Shown here piece after piece: positions 8,669 to 15,672 of a stretch of 25,046 nt of DNA (positions are counted from its first letter, which is position 1; each line of letters begins with the position of its first letter). This DNA comes from Bacteroidales bacterium UBA4284 (GTDB lineage Bacteria > Bacteroidota > Bacteroidia > Bacteroidales > UBA932). Location: positions 1-25,046 of the forward strand of contig DGVM01000087.1 in the NCBI GenBank assembly GCA_002395925.1, read 5' to 3'. Position numbers and translations under genes: made by a program. The notes below the pieces were generated by a model. The model did no database searches. It worked only from the letters and a program-made list of their open reading frames with translations, and had not been told where the DNA came from.

Positions 8669-9673
8669 TCATGGCTCAATACGGTTTATCTTGTTGTAGA
8701 GTGCCTTCAAGTAGCTGTCGAGGTCGGAAATATCCGCTTTAGCCAGGGCTTCGTCAGCCCATTCTTCGAAGTAGTCGCGAGCACGCTGAAGGACGAAGGT
8801 TTCTATCGGGAGATGTCCCGCGCGGCTTTCGGCTTCCTTCAGGAAGATTTCCTTGAATTTCTGAAAATCGCACTTGCTCCACCACCAGCGGCGGTTGCGG
8901 GCCTGGTCGGAATACTGTTGGACGGTAAGGGCGACTTCAATTTTAAAATCGTTAATCCGAAGCACGTCGGGAATAGACCAGTTCATGTGAGTCACGAGAG
9001 CGTGCAGGGCGTGGCAGATGCAGATGTGTTCGAGCTGCGGGATCCGAAGCCAGGCCTCGCCCCAAGTGATGCCGTCGTCCAGTTCGTTGGCACAACCCAG
9101 TTCCTTGTCCGAGATGGACGGTGTGTAGTTGTCTATCTGGTCCAGATAACAGCAAACGTCGGTCATGGCGGGCTGGTACTCCTCTGTCTCTTGAAGGATT
9201 GCGGCCATACGGACGAAGTCGGATCCATAGTAGGAATCGTCTTCCAGACGCAGCACGGAGGAAGGAAGGTCGAATTCCGGAACGAGTTTCCCTTCGACGG
9301 TAAGGTCATCGTCAAGCTCTTCCCTCGGGGCTGACAGTACCAGGCGGGCGAGACTGGCTGTACGCTTGTATGTGCGGTTGGCAAGATCCAGCAGCAACGT
9401 GTTGACATTTTCCAGACGGGCGATTTCGGAGGGAGTGCAGTGCTTCTCGAAGAGCAGGTTCAGAATGTAGCTGCGGTCGTTCATCAGCTCCTGAACGCGC
9501 TCGACGGAGTTTTTGTTGCTGGCCCAGCAAAAAAACTTTCTGTAGCCCTTGCCCCCGGAAGCCAGCGGGTCTCCGGTGATACGAAGGATACGTTTTTCTA
9601 GTTGGATAAGCTCGTATTTGAGCTGGATTTCGCTCAGAGAGCGGTAGTCAGGTTCTTGTTCCCGTGTTTTCAT
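8669..9673 (-). CDS. Uncharacterised protein, 334 residues
   Basis: I do not recognise this protein. The ATG at 9673 (MKTREQEPDY) is preferred; the frame opens ten codons earlier only with a TTG, upstream of the -7 promoter box. The product has no signal peptide or membrane segment and looks mostly helical and acidic. It has a Lys/Arg-rich N-terminal stretch (about 15-60), a negatively charged centre (ETEEY, DQIDNYTPSISDKE) and a C-terminal RRWWWSKCDFQKFKEIFLKEAE block. No catalytic motif is apparent. Codon use and GC resemble the core genes rather than the AT-rich segment to its right, so it is probably a resident gene. Confidence 0.75.
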   Translation of the reverse strand: MKTREQEPDYRSLSEIQLKYELIQLEKRILRITGDPLASGGKGYRKFFCWASNKNSVERVQELMNDRSYILNLLFEKHCTPSEIARLENVNTLLLDLANRTYKRTASLARLVLSAPREELDDDLTVEGKLVPEFDLPSSVLRLEDDSYYGSDFVRMAAILQETEEYQPAMTDVCCYLDQIDNYTPSISDKELGCANELDDGITWGEAWLRIPQLEHICICHALHALVTHMNWSIPDVLRINDFKIEVALTVQQYSDQARNRRWWWSKCDFQKFKEIFLKEAESRAGHLPIETFVLQRARDYFEEWADEALAKADISDLDSYLKALYNKINRIEP

Positions 9674-9678
9674 GGCGG

Positions 9679-9686
9679 CAAAGTTA
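9679..9686 (-). promoter_or_regulatory. -7 promoter element of the 334-residue protein gene
   Basis: TAACTTTG on the minus strand matches TAnnTTTG exactly but ends only 5 bases before the ATG at 9673. If it is used, the transcript would be leaderless or nearly so. No -33 element at the normal distance is seen; a TTTG lies 14 bases upstream, which is short. Confidence 0.4.
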
Positions 9687-9770
9687 GTACGTATGTCCGC
9701 CAAAAAATGGCAGGATGGGATTGCTCTTTATAAATAAGACTGCCAGATTATTGCGGATTAACCCTCTATC

Positions 9771-9802
9771 TTTGTCGGTAAAGAAAACAATTACTATCTT
9801 TA
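9771..9802 (+). promoter_or_regulatory. Promoter of the 170-residue protein gene
   Basis: TTTG at 9771-9774 and TATCTTTA at 9795-9802 are separated by exactly 20 bases, the Bacteroidetes -33/-7 arrangement with one mismatch in the last base of the -7 box. The ATG at 9820 lies 17 bases downstream. The intergenic region 9704-9819 holds this promoter and the divergent one, and nothing else that I can see. Confidence 0.6.
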
Positions 9803-9819
9803 CTTAATTATCAAAGGGA

Positions 9820-10332
9820 ATGAATCTTATGGCAACTGTTAGTCAAGAGAAACTTATCTTAGATGCATTGAAGATAGCCAGAGAGTGCGATGCTGATTAT
9901 CCCAGGTATGTCACGTTAATTATTGCATTGAATGCGCTTGTAGGCTGGACGGACGGTAATCAGATCTATGTCTGGATAAATCAAAACAAAGACAGGTGGG
10001 TCACATTATCGTATGTAGGCCGTCTTAAGGACAAGGACTATCAACAACCATTCAGAGACGAGAACCTCTGCTTGCTGCTTTCTGATACACAGAAGGCGAA
10101 CATTGAGGTTAAGCACTATGGATGCCTATTTCAAACCTCCGTGGATTGTCCTCCAACTAATCCCATTATTCGCAAAAGTGAACTTCCCGATTGCGAAAAG
10201 GACGCTTCATCGGTAACGATTGCGTATAAGATTGGTTCAGATAATTGTAAGATTAGCGAGGAGAAAGTAAAAGCCATCTCCAGCTTTTTTTGCAATAGAT
10301 TCCCAGGATTAACGGTTTGTTTCTGCGGCTAA
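9820..10332 (+). CDS. Uncharacterised protein, 170 residues
   Basis: I do not recognise this protein. It has no signal peptide or membrane helix. The N-terminal third is helical (EKLILDALKIARECDADYPR) and the rest looks like an alpha/beta domain with several aromatic residues (VGWTDGNQIYVWINQNKDRW). Five of its seven cysteines lie in the C-terminal half, and it ends in CFCG. A second ATG at 9829 (MATVSQEK) is an equally possible start. A good promoter precedes it, so it is likely expressed on its own. The coding sequence is clearly richer in A and T than the genes to its left, which marks the left edge of the accessory segment. Confidence 0.7.
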   Translation: MNLMATVSQEKLILDALKIARECDADYPRYVTLIIALNALVGWTDGNQIYVWINQNKDRWVTLSYVGRLKDKDYQQPFRDENLCLLLSDTQKANIEVKHYGCLFQTSVDCPPTNPIIRKSELPDCEKDASSVTIAYKIGSDNCKISEEKVKAISSFFCNRFPGLTVCFCG

Positions 10333-10347
10333 CCCTTTTTGATGTGA

Positions 10348-10752
10348 TTAAGGCCTCTCTCCATATTGTTCAAGAATACAGTAGGCATAATCGATCACTT
10401 CATTACGCAGTGATTCTGGCTCCAGGACTTCGACTTTGTCATAATACTTCATCAGTTCCATGGCCAAATCCCAGGTTGGTGCCATGTGGTACTCAAGGAT
10501 GGACCACTGGTCGTTGCTTTCAAGTTCGCGTTGAGACTTATGCAGCGGAAGAGATTGGAAGTATTTCCATTGCTGAGGAGTCACTTTGAGCAGAACTCGC
10601 TGCGGAGGAATATCATCATCAATCACAACACCATAATGCTCATCAAAGAACTGCTTGGCATCGAATGATTTGGGGAGCCTAAAGGAAGAATCAAGAATTT
10701 CCAAATCTACTATCCTGTCCAAGCAGAAGAGGCGGGGCTGCGCCCTCCTATT
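10348..10752 (-). pseudogene. C-terminal stub of a WYL-domain transcriptional regulator
   Basis: The frame encodes about 135 residues after the stop at 10753-10755. From RLFCLDRIVDLEILDSSFRLP onward it matches the second half of the WYL domain and the C-terminal extension of PafC/YafY-type regulators: ALDRI-type strand, FDAKQFFDEHYGVV, the IPPQRVLLKV strand, LPLHKSQRE, APTWDLAMELMKYYDKVEVLEPESLR. The N-terminal helix-turn-helix and the first half of the WYL domain are missing, and the only start near the break is a TTG at 10722. Homology stops within about 20 bases of the end of the nuclease gene, so the gene was cut there by an insertion or deletion. The stub probably does not regulate DNA. 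Confidence 0.75.
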
Positions 10753-12259
10753 TTACTGCCTGGATGAGATTTTCAAAAACTTGTGAGGATATCTGTGACA
10801 CTCCGTCTGCAGTTTGGTTAACTGTCATTGACTTAGGGCGCATATCAAATTTGTTTGCATATAAATATCTGGTTTCGCGCACAACTGTCTTTCCTTCCTG
10901 AATAGCCTTGCGCCCTATATCTTCACCAGCTTTCCATGCACCCTTGTTCATACTTGCATTCTGAGAAAACAGATTGATATAATCGTTGGTACCTCCTATC
11001 TGCAATGCTGAAGCATGACCACAATCGTCCATGATATATGTCGGCCGTCCCGAAACCGGTTGCCCGAAAACATTATAGTCTTTCTTGATTTTGCCTGCGC
11101 TTTGAATTGCATTCTTATCTCTCGCCACCGGGATAAAGCGGCCGTCTGGCTTGGTCTCGACAATCGACCGTTTCAACTTTCCGTACTTGTCCATCTCCCA
11201 GGTGAGTTTAGTGTAACCGCTGTGCCCCAAACGCCTTGTAGTGGTATATGTAGCATTGCCCTTGGGAAAGAGGTTAAGCAAAGTCCTGTCTTCATATGGG
11301 ACATCGATATTGAATCCTTTTACGGCATCGCCGGTAATTGTCCCGATAGGCTTGGATACTCCTTCTTTATAAACTTTCACGACTCCTTTCTCTTCAATCA
11401 TACGAAGGTCTTTAGCCAAACCATATGCCGTCTTTTTGTAAATGCCTTTATGGAAGAACATATCGGCTCCCCCAGCTGCTCCTTTAGATAAATAACGCAA
11501 CATCGACACATCCGTGCGGAGCGATGGTGCAGCAATCATATTCATATAAGCATCCAGACACTGAGGTGCAGCCTTTTTGCCAAGGCGCCCGGCAATCAGA
11601 TGCTGGAACGAACGGTTGCTTCCCAAATCTTCAAGCAAGACGCGGTTAGCATCGGAGGCGATATCGGGAACAAGCTTGCGCCAATAATTGTAACCTTCCT
11701 TGCCAAGTTTCTTGCTGAGTTGCCCGGCCGTTCTCCGCGCTACTGCGGTATTCAACTTTGCAGAAGCTTTAAAGGCACTCTTTTCCAATGCAAATAGATT
11801 GCGGCCTGCTGAATTCCTGAGCATTCTTTCTGCCGAAGCTTTGCCAAATGCATTTCTGGAAAACGCGCTGCCGGAACGTTTTAAAAGAGTTTTTTTTGCG
11901 ACAGAACGAGCTTCGATCTGTATGAAGCTCTTAAGTTCCGCCTGGCTTGCAACCTTGCTCCCCCGATAAAATGTCCGACCGGCTGCATCTCTCTTGACTT
12001 TTCGTAGAGCAGCCTTTTTAGTGCCAACCCTGAGAAAATCTTCGGCACCTTCTTTGGCTCCTTTCTTCGCGGCCTGTTTGGCAGCCTGTTCGGCCCCTTC
12101 CTTAAGCGCTTCTTTTTTTGCACCTTTTTTAAAGATTGACTTGGTTGCGCCCTTAAGAAATTGGCCTATCTGCGCTGATGCCGGCACAGACGCCGGGACA
12201 GCGGCAACGAAACTTACCGACAGAAAGACTACCAGTATCTTAGAAATTTTGCTTGACAT
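10748..12259 (-). CDS. Secreted protein with C-terminal DNA/RNA non-specific endonuclease domain
   Basis: The 503-residue protein begins with a Sec signal peptide (KISKILVVFLSVSFVAAVP, cleavage near ASA-Q). An Ala/Lys-rich helical stretch follows (about 40-75), then a long basic helical middle and a C-terminal domain from about residue 370. The end resembles the Endonuclease_NS_2 (NucA-like) family: a DDCGHAS motif with His 415 in the position of the DRGH catalytic His, IGGTNDYINLFSQNASMNKGAW as the metal-site block, and EGKTVVRETRYLY after it. That layout of signal, helical stalk and C-terminal nuclease is like a bacterial toxin. The ATG at 12259 is preferred to a TTG at 12277. It overlaps the end of the lipoprotein gene upstream by 20 bases. 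Confidence 0.75.
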   Translation of the reverse strand: MSSKISKILVVFLSVSFVAAVPASVPASAQIGQFLKGATKSIFKKGAKKEALKEGAEQAAKQAAKKGAKEGAEDFLRVGTKKAALRKVKRDAAGRTFYRGSKVASQAELKSFIQIEARSVAKKTLLKRSGSAFSRNAFGKASAERMLRNSAGRNLFALEKSAFKASAKLNTAVARRTAGQLSKKLGKEGYNYWRKLVPDIASDANRVLLEDLGSNRSFQHLIAGRLGKKAAPQCLDAYMNMIAAPSLRTDVSMLRYLSKGAAGGADMFFHKGIYKKTAYGLAKDLRMIEEKGVVKVYKEGVSKPIGTITGDAVKGFNIDVPYEDRTLLNLFPKGNATYTTTRRLGHSGYTKLTWEMDKYGKLKRSIVETKPDGRFIPVARDKNAIQSAGKIKKDYNVFGQPVSGRPTYIMDDCGHASALQIGGTNDYINLFSQNASMNKGAWKAGEDIGRKAIQEGKTVVRETRYLYANKFDMRPKSMTVNQTADGVSQISSQVFENLIQAVK

Positions 12260-13499
12260 AATCTTTGAAAAATTCAAGACTGTAATACTTGTTTCTGTCG
12301 AGTGCAGCGAAAGCTTTATCTACGGCAGCGTCTGTAGAACTGGACAAAGACGAAGACATGTTTTCAGCTACGACCTGAATCTGCTTGGCTACAGCTTCGG
12401 CCTTCTTTTTGTCACCATGAATGCTATATGCCATATCAACGCCGTCCAACGCAAGACCGACGACAAAACCGCCTACTCCGCCAGTAACAAATCCAACGGC
12501 TACGGAAGCGGCTGTTATGCCTACTCCCACCCAGTCTATCTTCCTTTGCTCTTCGGCAAGCTTGAGGAAATCGCTCATGGGAAGCCAGTAATCCGGTCTC
12601 GGATTCTGAATTTTCACTGAAGACAAAGCATTGATATAACTGTCATCGGTATCGAGTAAAGATTCAATTATTTCCTTTCTTGCCTGAACAACTGATTCTC
12701 TATACTCGTCGAAACCTTCTTTCAGCACATACTGAACGGTATCCCTATTGAAATACTTCTCGAAGGCCTGCACTACCCTGGGCGGGACTTTTGTATGGTT
12801 GCGCGGCAGTTTTTTCTCAAGACATTCGGTCAGAACGGCACCGGTCGCCCGGTTTCCATGCATGTTTATGTCATAGCACATTCGCGCAATCAACGATTCT
12901 TTCATCTCAGTCTCAGCCTTTGCATATTCATCCAACGCAACCGAGACTTCGGCAAACAGAGAGTCCCGGAGTGGATAGTAACGGGTATCCACATAATCAG
13001 ATAACGCAGTATTCGCGAATGAGTTGTGCAAAGCGCGTATTACTGGATAATCTCCGTCTTCCATGGACTCCCGGAAGCTACTCCTTAAGAGAGTGTCAAG
13101 GAAACTTCGCTCTGAAGGATTGGACCTATAGTACTGACCGATATCGGGTATGTCAAGTTCGGAAATCGTTTCCATTATCTGATCTTCCCTCTTTTCGCGC
13201 ATAAACGCAAACATCTCGGAATATGTTGTGTCTGCGGCAAATTGTTGTTCGTACCGGCACAGTTCATCGTATTCCAAATCATCAAAGCCGCGATCAAAAA
13301 TGATATATTCAGCGATGAAATCCTTTGAGTCCGGGTGATTCACGCCGGCGGCCAGCAGGCCGTTCAAATCATCGGAAACCATTGCCGTTTGCAAATCGGT
13401 TTCCGCTTGTGTAGCAATACGTTCCGGGACATTGTAACTGGTGCCGCAACCCGAGAGTATTATAATTCCCAAAAGGGCTGCATTTTGTTTATTGTTCAT
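12240..13499 (-). CDS. Lipoprotein with a C-terminal glycine-rich hydrophobic segment
   Basis: I do not recognise a family. The 419-residue protein has a lipobox (LSGC, Cys 18) and a long acidic helical region (about 25-310) without disulfide patterns. A hydrophobic glycine-rich segment follows at about 324-352 (GVGITAASVAVGFVTGGVGG), which resembles a glycine zipper or membrane-inserting hairpin. The basic/helical tail contains KKKAEAVAKQ. The last 20 bases overlap the nuclease gene, so the two are translated together and are probably partners. It could deliver, anchor or neutralise the nuclease; the sequence does not decide which. Codon use is AT-richer than in flanking operons. Confidence 0.75.
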   Translation of the reverse strand: MNNKQNAALLGIIILSGCGTSYNVPERIATQAETDLQTAMVSDDLNGLLAAGVNHPDSKDFIAEYIIFDRGFDDLEYDELCRYEQQFAADTTYSEMFAFMREKREDQIMETISELDIPDIGQYYRSNPSERSFLDTLLRSSFRESMEDGDYPVIRALHNSFANTALSDYVDTRYYPLRDSLFAEVSVALDEYAKAETEMKESLIARMCYDINMHGNRATGAVLTECLEKKLPRNHTKVPPRVVQAFEKYFNRDTVQYVLKEGFDEYRESVVQARKEIIESLLDTDDSYINALSSVKIQNPRPDYWLPMSDFLKLAEEQRKIDWVGVGITAASVAVGFVTGGVGGFVVGLALDGVDMAYSIHGDKKKAEAVAKQIQVVAENMSSSLSSSTDAAVDKAFAALDRNKYYSLEFFKDYVKQNF

Positions 13500-13540
13500 A
13501 CTGCGAGATTATCATACGACAGTTTTTGCTTTCGTTTACA

Positions 13541-14089
13541 TCACCAAGGTTTCACCGTAGGAATAAACGTCAGAAAGCGCCATAAGAGGCTGAAACAGTA
13601 CTTTCGAGTGCTTGCTAAGTCATTTGCCCGGAGGTCCTCTGGGGTGTCGGGGCCCTCGGGGTCATCAGGGTTCTCTGGCTGACCGGGATAATCGGGGCCT
13701 TCGGGCTGAGCTGGCTCCTGCCGCTCAAGCGTGGTGAAACTGCGGACAGGGGAGTCGAGTCGCATGCCCGCACCATTCACCACGAAAGCAGTAAATTCGT
13801 AAGTGCTTGAGGGTTGCAGACCGCGAAGCGAGCATGTAAATATGTCTCCATCCCTTTGTGCGGAGTATTCCGTCTTTTCGCCCCCGCCGCTGGGAGAGAG
13901 AACGAAACCGCAGGTGGAGACCTGAGTGCTGCCTGTTACGGTTGCGATGTGCGTGGCCTCGTCCTCCGACGCCGACGCCGCCGTAACTGCAACGAATTCC
14001 GGCGTACCCAGCTGCGAAAAGTCGGGAACGGAAGTGGCGCAGGAACTAAGGGCCAAAACGGCGAAGAGAATTCTCGGAAGCCTTCTCAT
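13541..14089 (-). CDS. Small Fn3-like lipoprotein with a Pro-rich tail
   Basis: This 182-residue protein has a signal and lipobox (LALSSCAT, Cys near 17) starting at the ATG at 14089. One fibronectin-III-like domain follows (about 30-125), seen in ATVTGSTQVSTCGFVLSP, SLRGLQPSSTYEFTAFVVNGAG and the closing VRSFTT. After it comes a Pro/Asp/Glu linker (PENPDDPEGPDTPED). In related Bacteroidetes surface lipoproteins such linkers usually lead into another domain. Here they run into about 30 residues of unlike composition (KYCFSLLWRFLTFIPTVKPW) and a stop. The gene may therefore be truncated or frameshifted near 13620. Function unknown; surface exposed if real. Confidence 0.65.
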   Translation of the reverse strand: MRRLPRILFAVLALSSCATSVPDFSQLGTPEFVAVTAASASEDEATHIATVTGSTQVSTCGFVLSPSGGGEKTEYSAQRDGDIFTCSLRGLQPSSTYEFTAFVVNGAGMRLDSPVRSFTTLERQEPAQPEGPDYPGQPENPDDPEGPDTPEDLRANDLASTRKYCFSLLWRFLTFIPTVKPW

Positions 14090-14097
14090 AACATTCA

Positions 14098-14105
14098 CAA
14101 ATATA
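14098..14105 (-). promoter_or_regulatory. -7 promoter element of the Fn3-like lipoprotein gene
   Basis: TATATTTG on the minus strand is an exact TAnnTTTG match ending 8 bases before the ATG at 14089, so the leader would be very short. No -33 TTTG is found at the expected distance. Confidence 0.45.
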
Positions 14106-14152
14106 ACAAAAAAATCTATGCTATTGCCCGCTGGCGCTGCCGGCACCGTCAT

Positions 14153-14175
14153 TTGACCCGGAGATGAACTTGATT
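14153..14175. repeat. 23-bp direct repeat, left copy
   Basis: This copy reads ttgacccggagatgaa and continues to cttgatt. It is the same as the copy at 14904-14926 except for one base (A here, G there). It covers the last codon and stop of the DUF2442-HTH gene. The bases outside the 23 differ between the two copies. Confidence 0.85.
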
Positions 14176-14599
14176 AAATACTTGACATCTCCTTCCCTAG
14201 TGCGCGAATGGCCTCTATGATTCTGTCCCGTCTCTCGGGTGAAGGTTTCTTTATCCCGTAAATGTATCGGGCAAGAAGAGTTTTGTCTATACCCATGTAA
14301 TGAGCCATCTGAGAGACGTTGAGTTGCGGGAATCTCTTGAATATTAACCCGATTTCATTATCCGGGTCCGGTTCAGAGTTCTCGAGAAAACTGCTGATGT
14401 GTATGTCTTCATCCAAGTCTTCCCAGTGGATGTCGTCTCCCTCCATGCCGATTTCAAACCGGGAGCGCTGAACGTCCGTAGCGTCTTTTAGACGTGGGAA
14501 CGCTTCCAGAGGACGGCTTAATTGCCGTCCGGTGGAAGTCAAAATGAACACTCGTTCTCCTTCAAACCATACTCGTTGTATGATTTCTGCGCTATTCAT
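14174..14599 (-). CDS. DUF2442 domain fused to a helix-turn-helix, likely antitoxin-like regulator
   Basis: The N-terminal half is a DUF2442 domain (VWFEGERVFILTSTGRQLSRPL, then FPRLKDATDVQRSRFEI and IHWEDLDEDIHISSFL). The C-terminal 50 residues form an XRE-like helix-turn-helix (LNVSQMAHYMGIDKTLLARYIYGIKKPS). The ATG at 14599 overlaps the end of the DUF4160 gene by 8 bases; an earlier in-frame ATG at 14653 would overlap much more. DUF4160-DUF2442 pairs recur in bacteria and are usually thought to behave like toxin-antitoxin modules. The HTH suggests that this partner controls its own promoter. The stop lies inside the left direct repeat. Confidence 0.85.
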   Translation of the reverse strand: MNSAEIIQRVWFEGERVFILTSTGRQLSRPLEAFPRLKDATDVQRSRFEIGMEGDDIHWEDLDEDIHISSFLENSEPDPDNEIGLIFKRFPQLNVSQMAHYMGIDKTLLARYIYGIKKPSPERRDRIIEAIRALGKEMSSI

Positions 14600-14825
14600 C
14601 AAAGTATTCATTCCATGCTTTGATAAAGTCTTCATTATACTGTACAACGGCATCTATGGCCCTTTTTAAATCCCTCGGTTTCAGCCCCTTGTTCTCTATA
14701 ACGGCGGCGGATAACAGGTCTATCTTGGCCCTGCCGTCACCGCTCCTTACGTGAACATGCATTGGCGGGTGCTCTTCAGAATAAAAAAAGAATCTTAATC
14801 CAAATAAAAATAACAAAGTCGGCAT
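14592..14825 (-). CDS. DUF4160 family protein
   Basis: This 77-residue protein is a complete DUF4160 domain: MPTLLFLFGLRFFFYSEEHPPMHVHV, then GDGRAKIDL and the closing KRAIDAVVQYNEDFIKAWNEYF helix. The FFYSxEHxPxHVHV block is the family hallmark. It is the first gene of a two-gene unit with the DUF2442-HTH gene, with which it overlaps. The biochemical activity of the family is not established. By analogy with such pairs it could be the effector of a toxin-antitoxin-like module. Confidence 0.87.
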   Translation of the reverse strand: MPTLLFLFGLRFFFYSEEHPPMHVHVRSGDGRAKIDLLSAAVIENKGLKPRDLKRAIDAVVQYNEDFIKAWNEYFDE

Positions 14826-14848
14826 AGTTTAAGTTTTTAAAAGCATCG

Positions 14849-14880
14849 GCAATATAGGTATAAAATTTAATACCTGCAAA
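14849..14880 (-). promoter_or_regulatory. Promoter of the DUF4160/DUF2442 module with internal operator-like repeat
   Basis: TTTG at 14880-14877 and TATATTGC at 14856-14849 are 20 bases apart, as in Bacteroidetes promoters, though the -7 box has two mismatches. An inverted repeat, AGGTAT (14856-14861) and ATACCT (14870-14875), almost exactly fills the spacer. A protein bound there would block polymerase, which suits autoregulation by the HTH protein. Confidence 0.5.
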
Positions 14881-14903
14881 TCTGGCGGGAAGAATAACAA
14901 AAA

Positions 14904-14926
14904 TTGACCCGGAGGTGAACTTGATT
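14904..14926. repeat. 23-bp direct repeat, right copy
   Basis: This copy is identical to 14153-14175 at 22 of 23 bases. The two copies bracket 728 bases that contain the DUF4160/DUF2442-HTH genes and their promoter. The right copy also supplies the CTTG used as the -33 element of the kinase operon promoter. Confidence 0.85.
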
Positions 14927-14951
14927 GGCCACAAAGTAAGATGTAACTTTG
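14920..14951 (+). promoter_or_regulatory. Promoter of the HTH-kinase-OMP operon
   Basis: CTTG at 14920-14923 and TAACTTTG at 14944-14951 are 20 bases apart; the -7 box is a perfect match. It would drive the operon starting at 15112 through a leader of about 155 bases. That leader holds a 42-codon open frame (14971-15099, MSDLKDFYSEML...) and a 15-base palindrome. Together with the DUF4160 promoter and right repeat, this is all I see in the gene-free stretch 14826-15111. Confidence 0.6.
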
Positions 14952-15063
14952 TCAGAAAAGTTTATGTAGAATGAGTGACCTGAAAGACTTTTATAGCGAA
15001 ATGCTCAAACCATCATTATTTTGCATACGATTTCTGCAAAGACGGTCATACTCGCCCCCGGAC

Positions 15064-15078
15064 AGGTGCTCAGCACCT
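15064..15078. repeat. 15-base palindrome in the leader of the kinase operon
   Basis: AGGTGCT (15064-15070) and AGCACCT (15072-15078) are perfect inverted arms around a single C, 33 bases upstream of the ATG at 15112. This is an operator-like arrangement. Whether the HTH-type protein encoded next binds it is not shown by the sequence. Confidence 0.5.
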
Positions 15079-15111
15079 TGCGAACCGACGACGGCGTAAC
15101 CATCATACGCA

Positions 15112-15672
15112 ATGACTGACCAAAATCCCGAACTGCAGTTCCTGCTCGACGAGGTTGCCTCCGCTTTCGGCGGCAGGCTCGAGACGACCACCGATTTCGA
15201 CGCCTTGTCCGAGGCCATCGACACCCGCGTCCATCAGCGCATATCATCTTCTACGCTAAAGCGCCTCTGGGGCTACGTAAACCTGCATCCGCGCCCCCGC
15301 ACGGCAACTCTCGACATTCTCTCCCAGTACGTCGGACGTACCAGCTACAGGGCGCTCTGCACCGAACTACGCACGACCTCCGGCTTCATTTCGGCGGAAT
15401 CAATCGACAGCGCCTCCCTTGCAACCGGTACGAAGCTGCGCCTTCGCTGGATGCCGGACCGCAGCGTGCTCCTCGAGTACAAAGGTTCCGGGCTTTTCTG
15501 CGTACTCGACTCAGGCAAGTCAAAACTCCGCCCCGCCGACTCTTTTCACGCAGGCCTGTTCATCAAAGGGCATCCACTATATATCGACGACCTCTCGCGG
15601 GACGGCAAGTTGCTGCCACCTTATATCGCCGGCCGCAGCGCCGGGATAACTTCCATTGAAACAATAGAATAG
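15112..15672 (+). CDS. Bacteroidetes-type putative DNA-binding protein, first gene of the kinase operon
   Basis: This 186-residue protein has an N-terminal region that looks like a helix-turn-helix (FDALSEAIDTRVHQRISSST followed by LKRLWGYV, then PRTATLDILSQYVGRTSYRALC). The STLKRLWGYV pattern is common in a Bacteroidetes family annotated as hypothetical or HTH proteins. The C-terminal half (about 110-186) is a small beta domain (LRLRWMPDRSVLLEYKG, GLFIKGHPLYIDDLSRDGK). There is no signal peptide. The stop at 15670-15672 is directly followed by the kinase ATG, so the two are co-translated. A role as regulator or substrate of the kinase is inference from position. Confidence 0.8.
   Translation: MTDQNPELQFLLDEVASAFGGRLETTTDFDALSEAIDTRVHQRISSSTLKRLWGYVNLHPRPRTATLDILSQYVGRTSYRALCTELRTTSGFISAESIDSASLATGTKLRLRWMPDRSVLLEYKGSGLFCVLDSGKSKLRPADSFHAGLFIKGHPLYIDDLSRDGKLLPPYIAGRSAGITSIETIE

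Noticed and set aside
9767..9774. TATCTTTG as the -7 box of the 170-residue protein gene
   Set aside because: No -33 element lies at the right distance; its TTTG fits better as the -33 element for the box at 9795-9802.
14600..14653. Longer start for the DUF2442-HTH gene (ATG at 14653)
   Set aside because: It would overlap the DUF4160 gene by over 60 bases and adds residues not part of the DUF2442 domain; the ATG at 14599 gives the usual short overlap.
14971..15099. 42-codon frame upstream of the HTH-type gene as a gene of its own
   Set aside because: No recognisable family and composition shifts along it; kept only as a leader curiosity.
14826..15111. Possible insertion sequence remnant around the right direct repeat
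   Set aside because: I see no terminal inverted repeats or transposase fragments that would support an IS.
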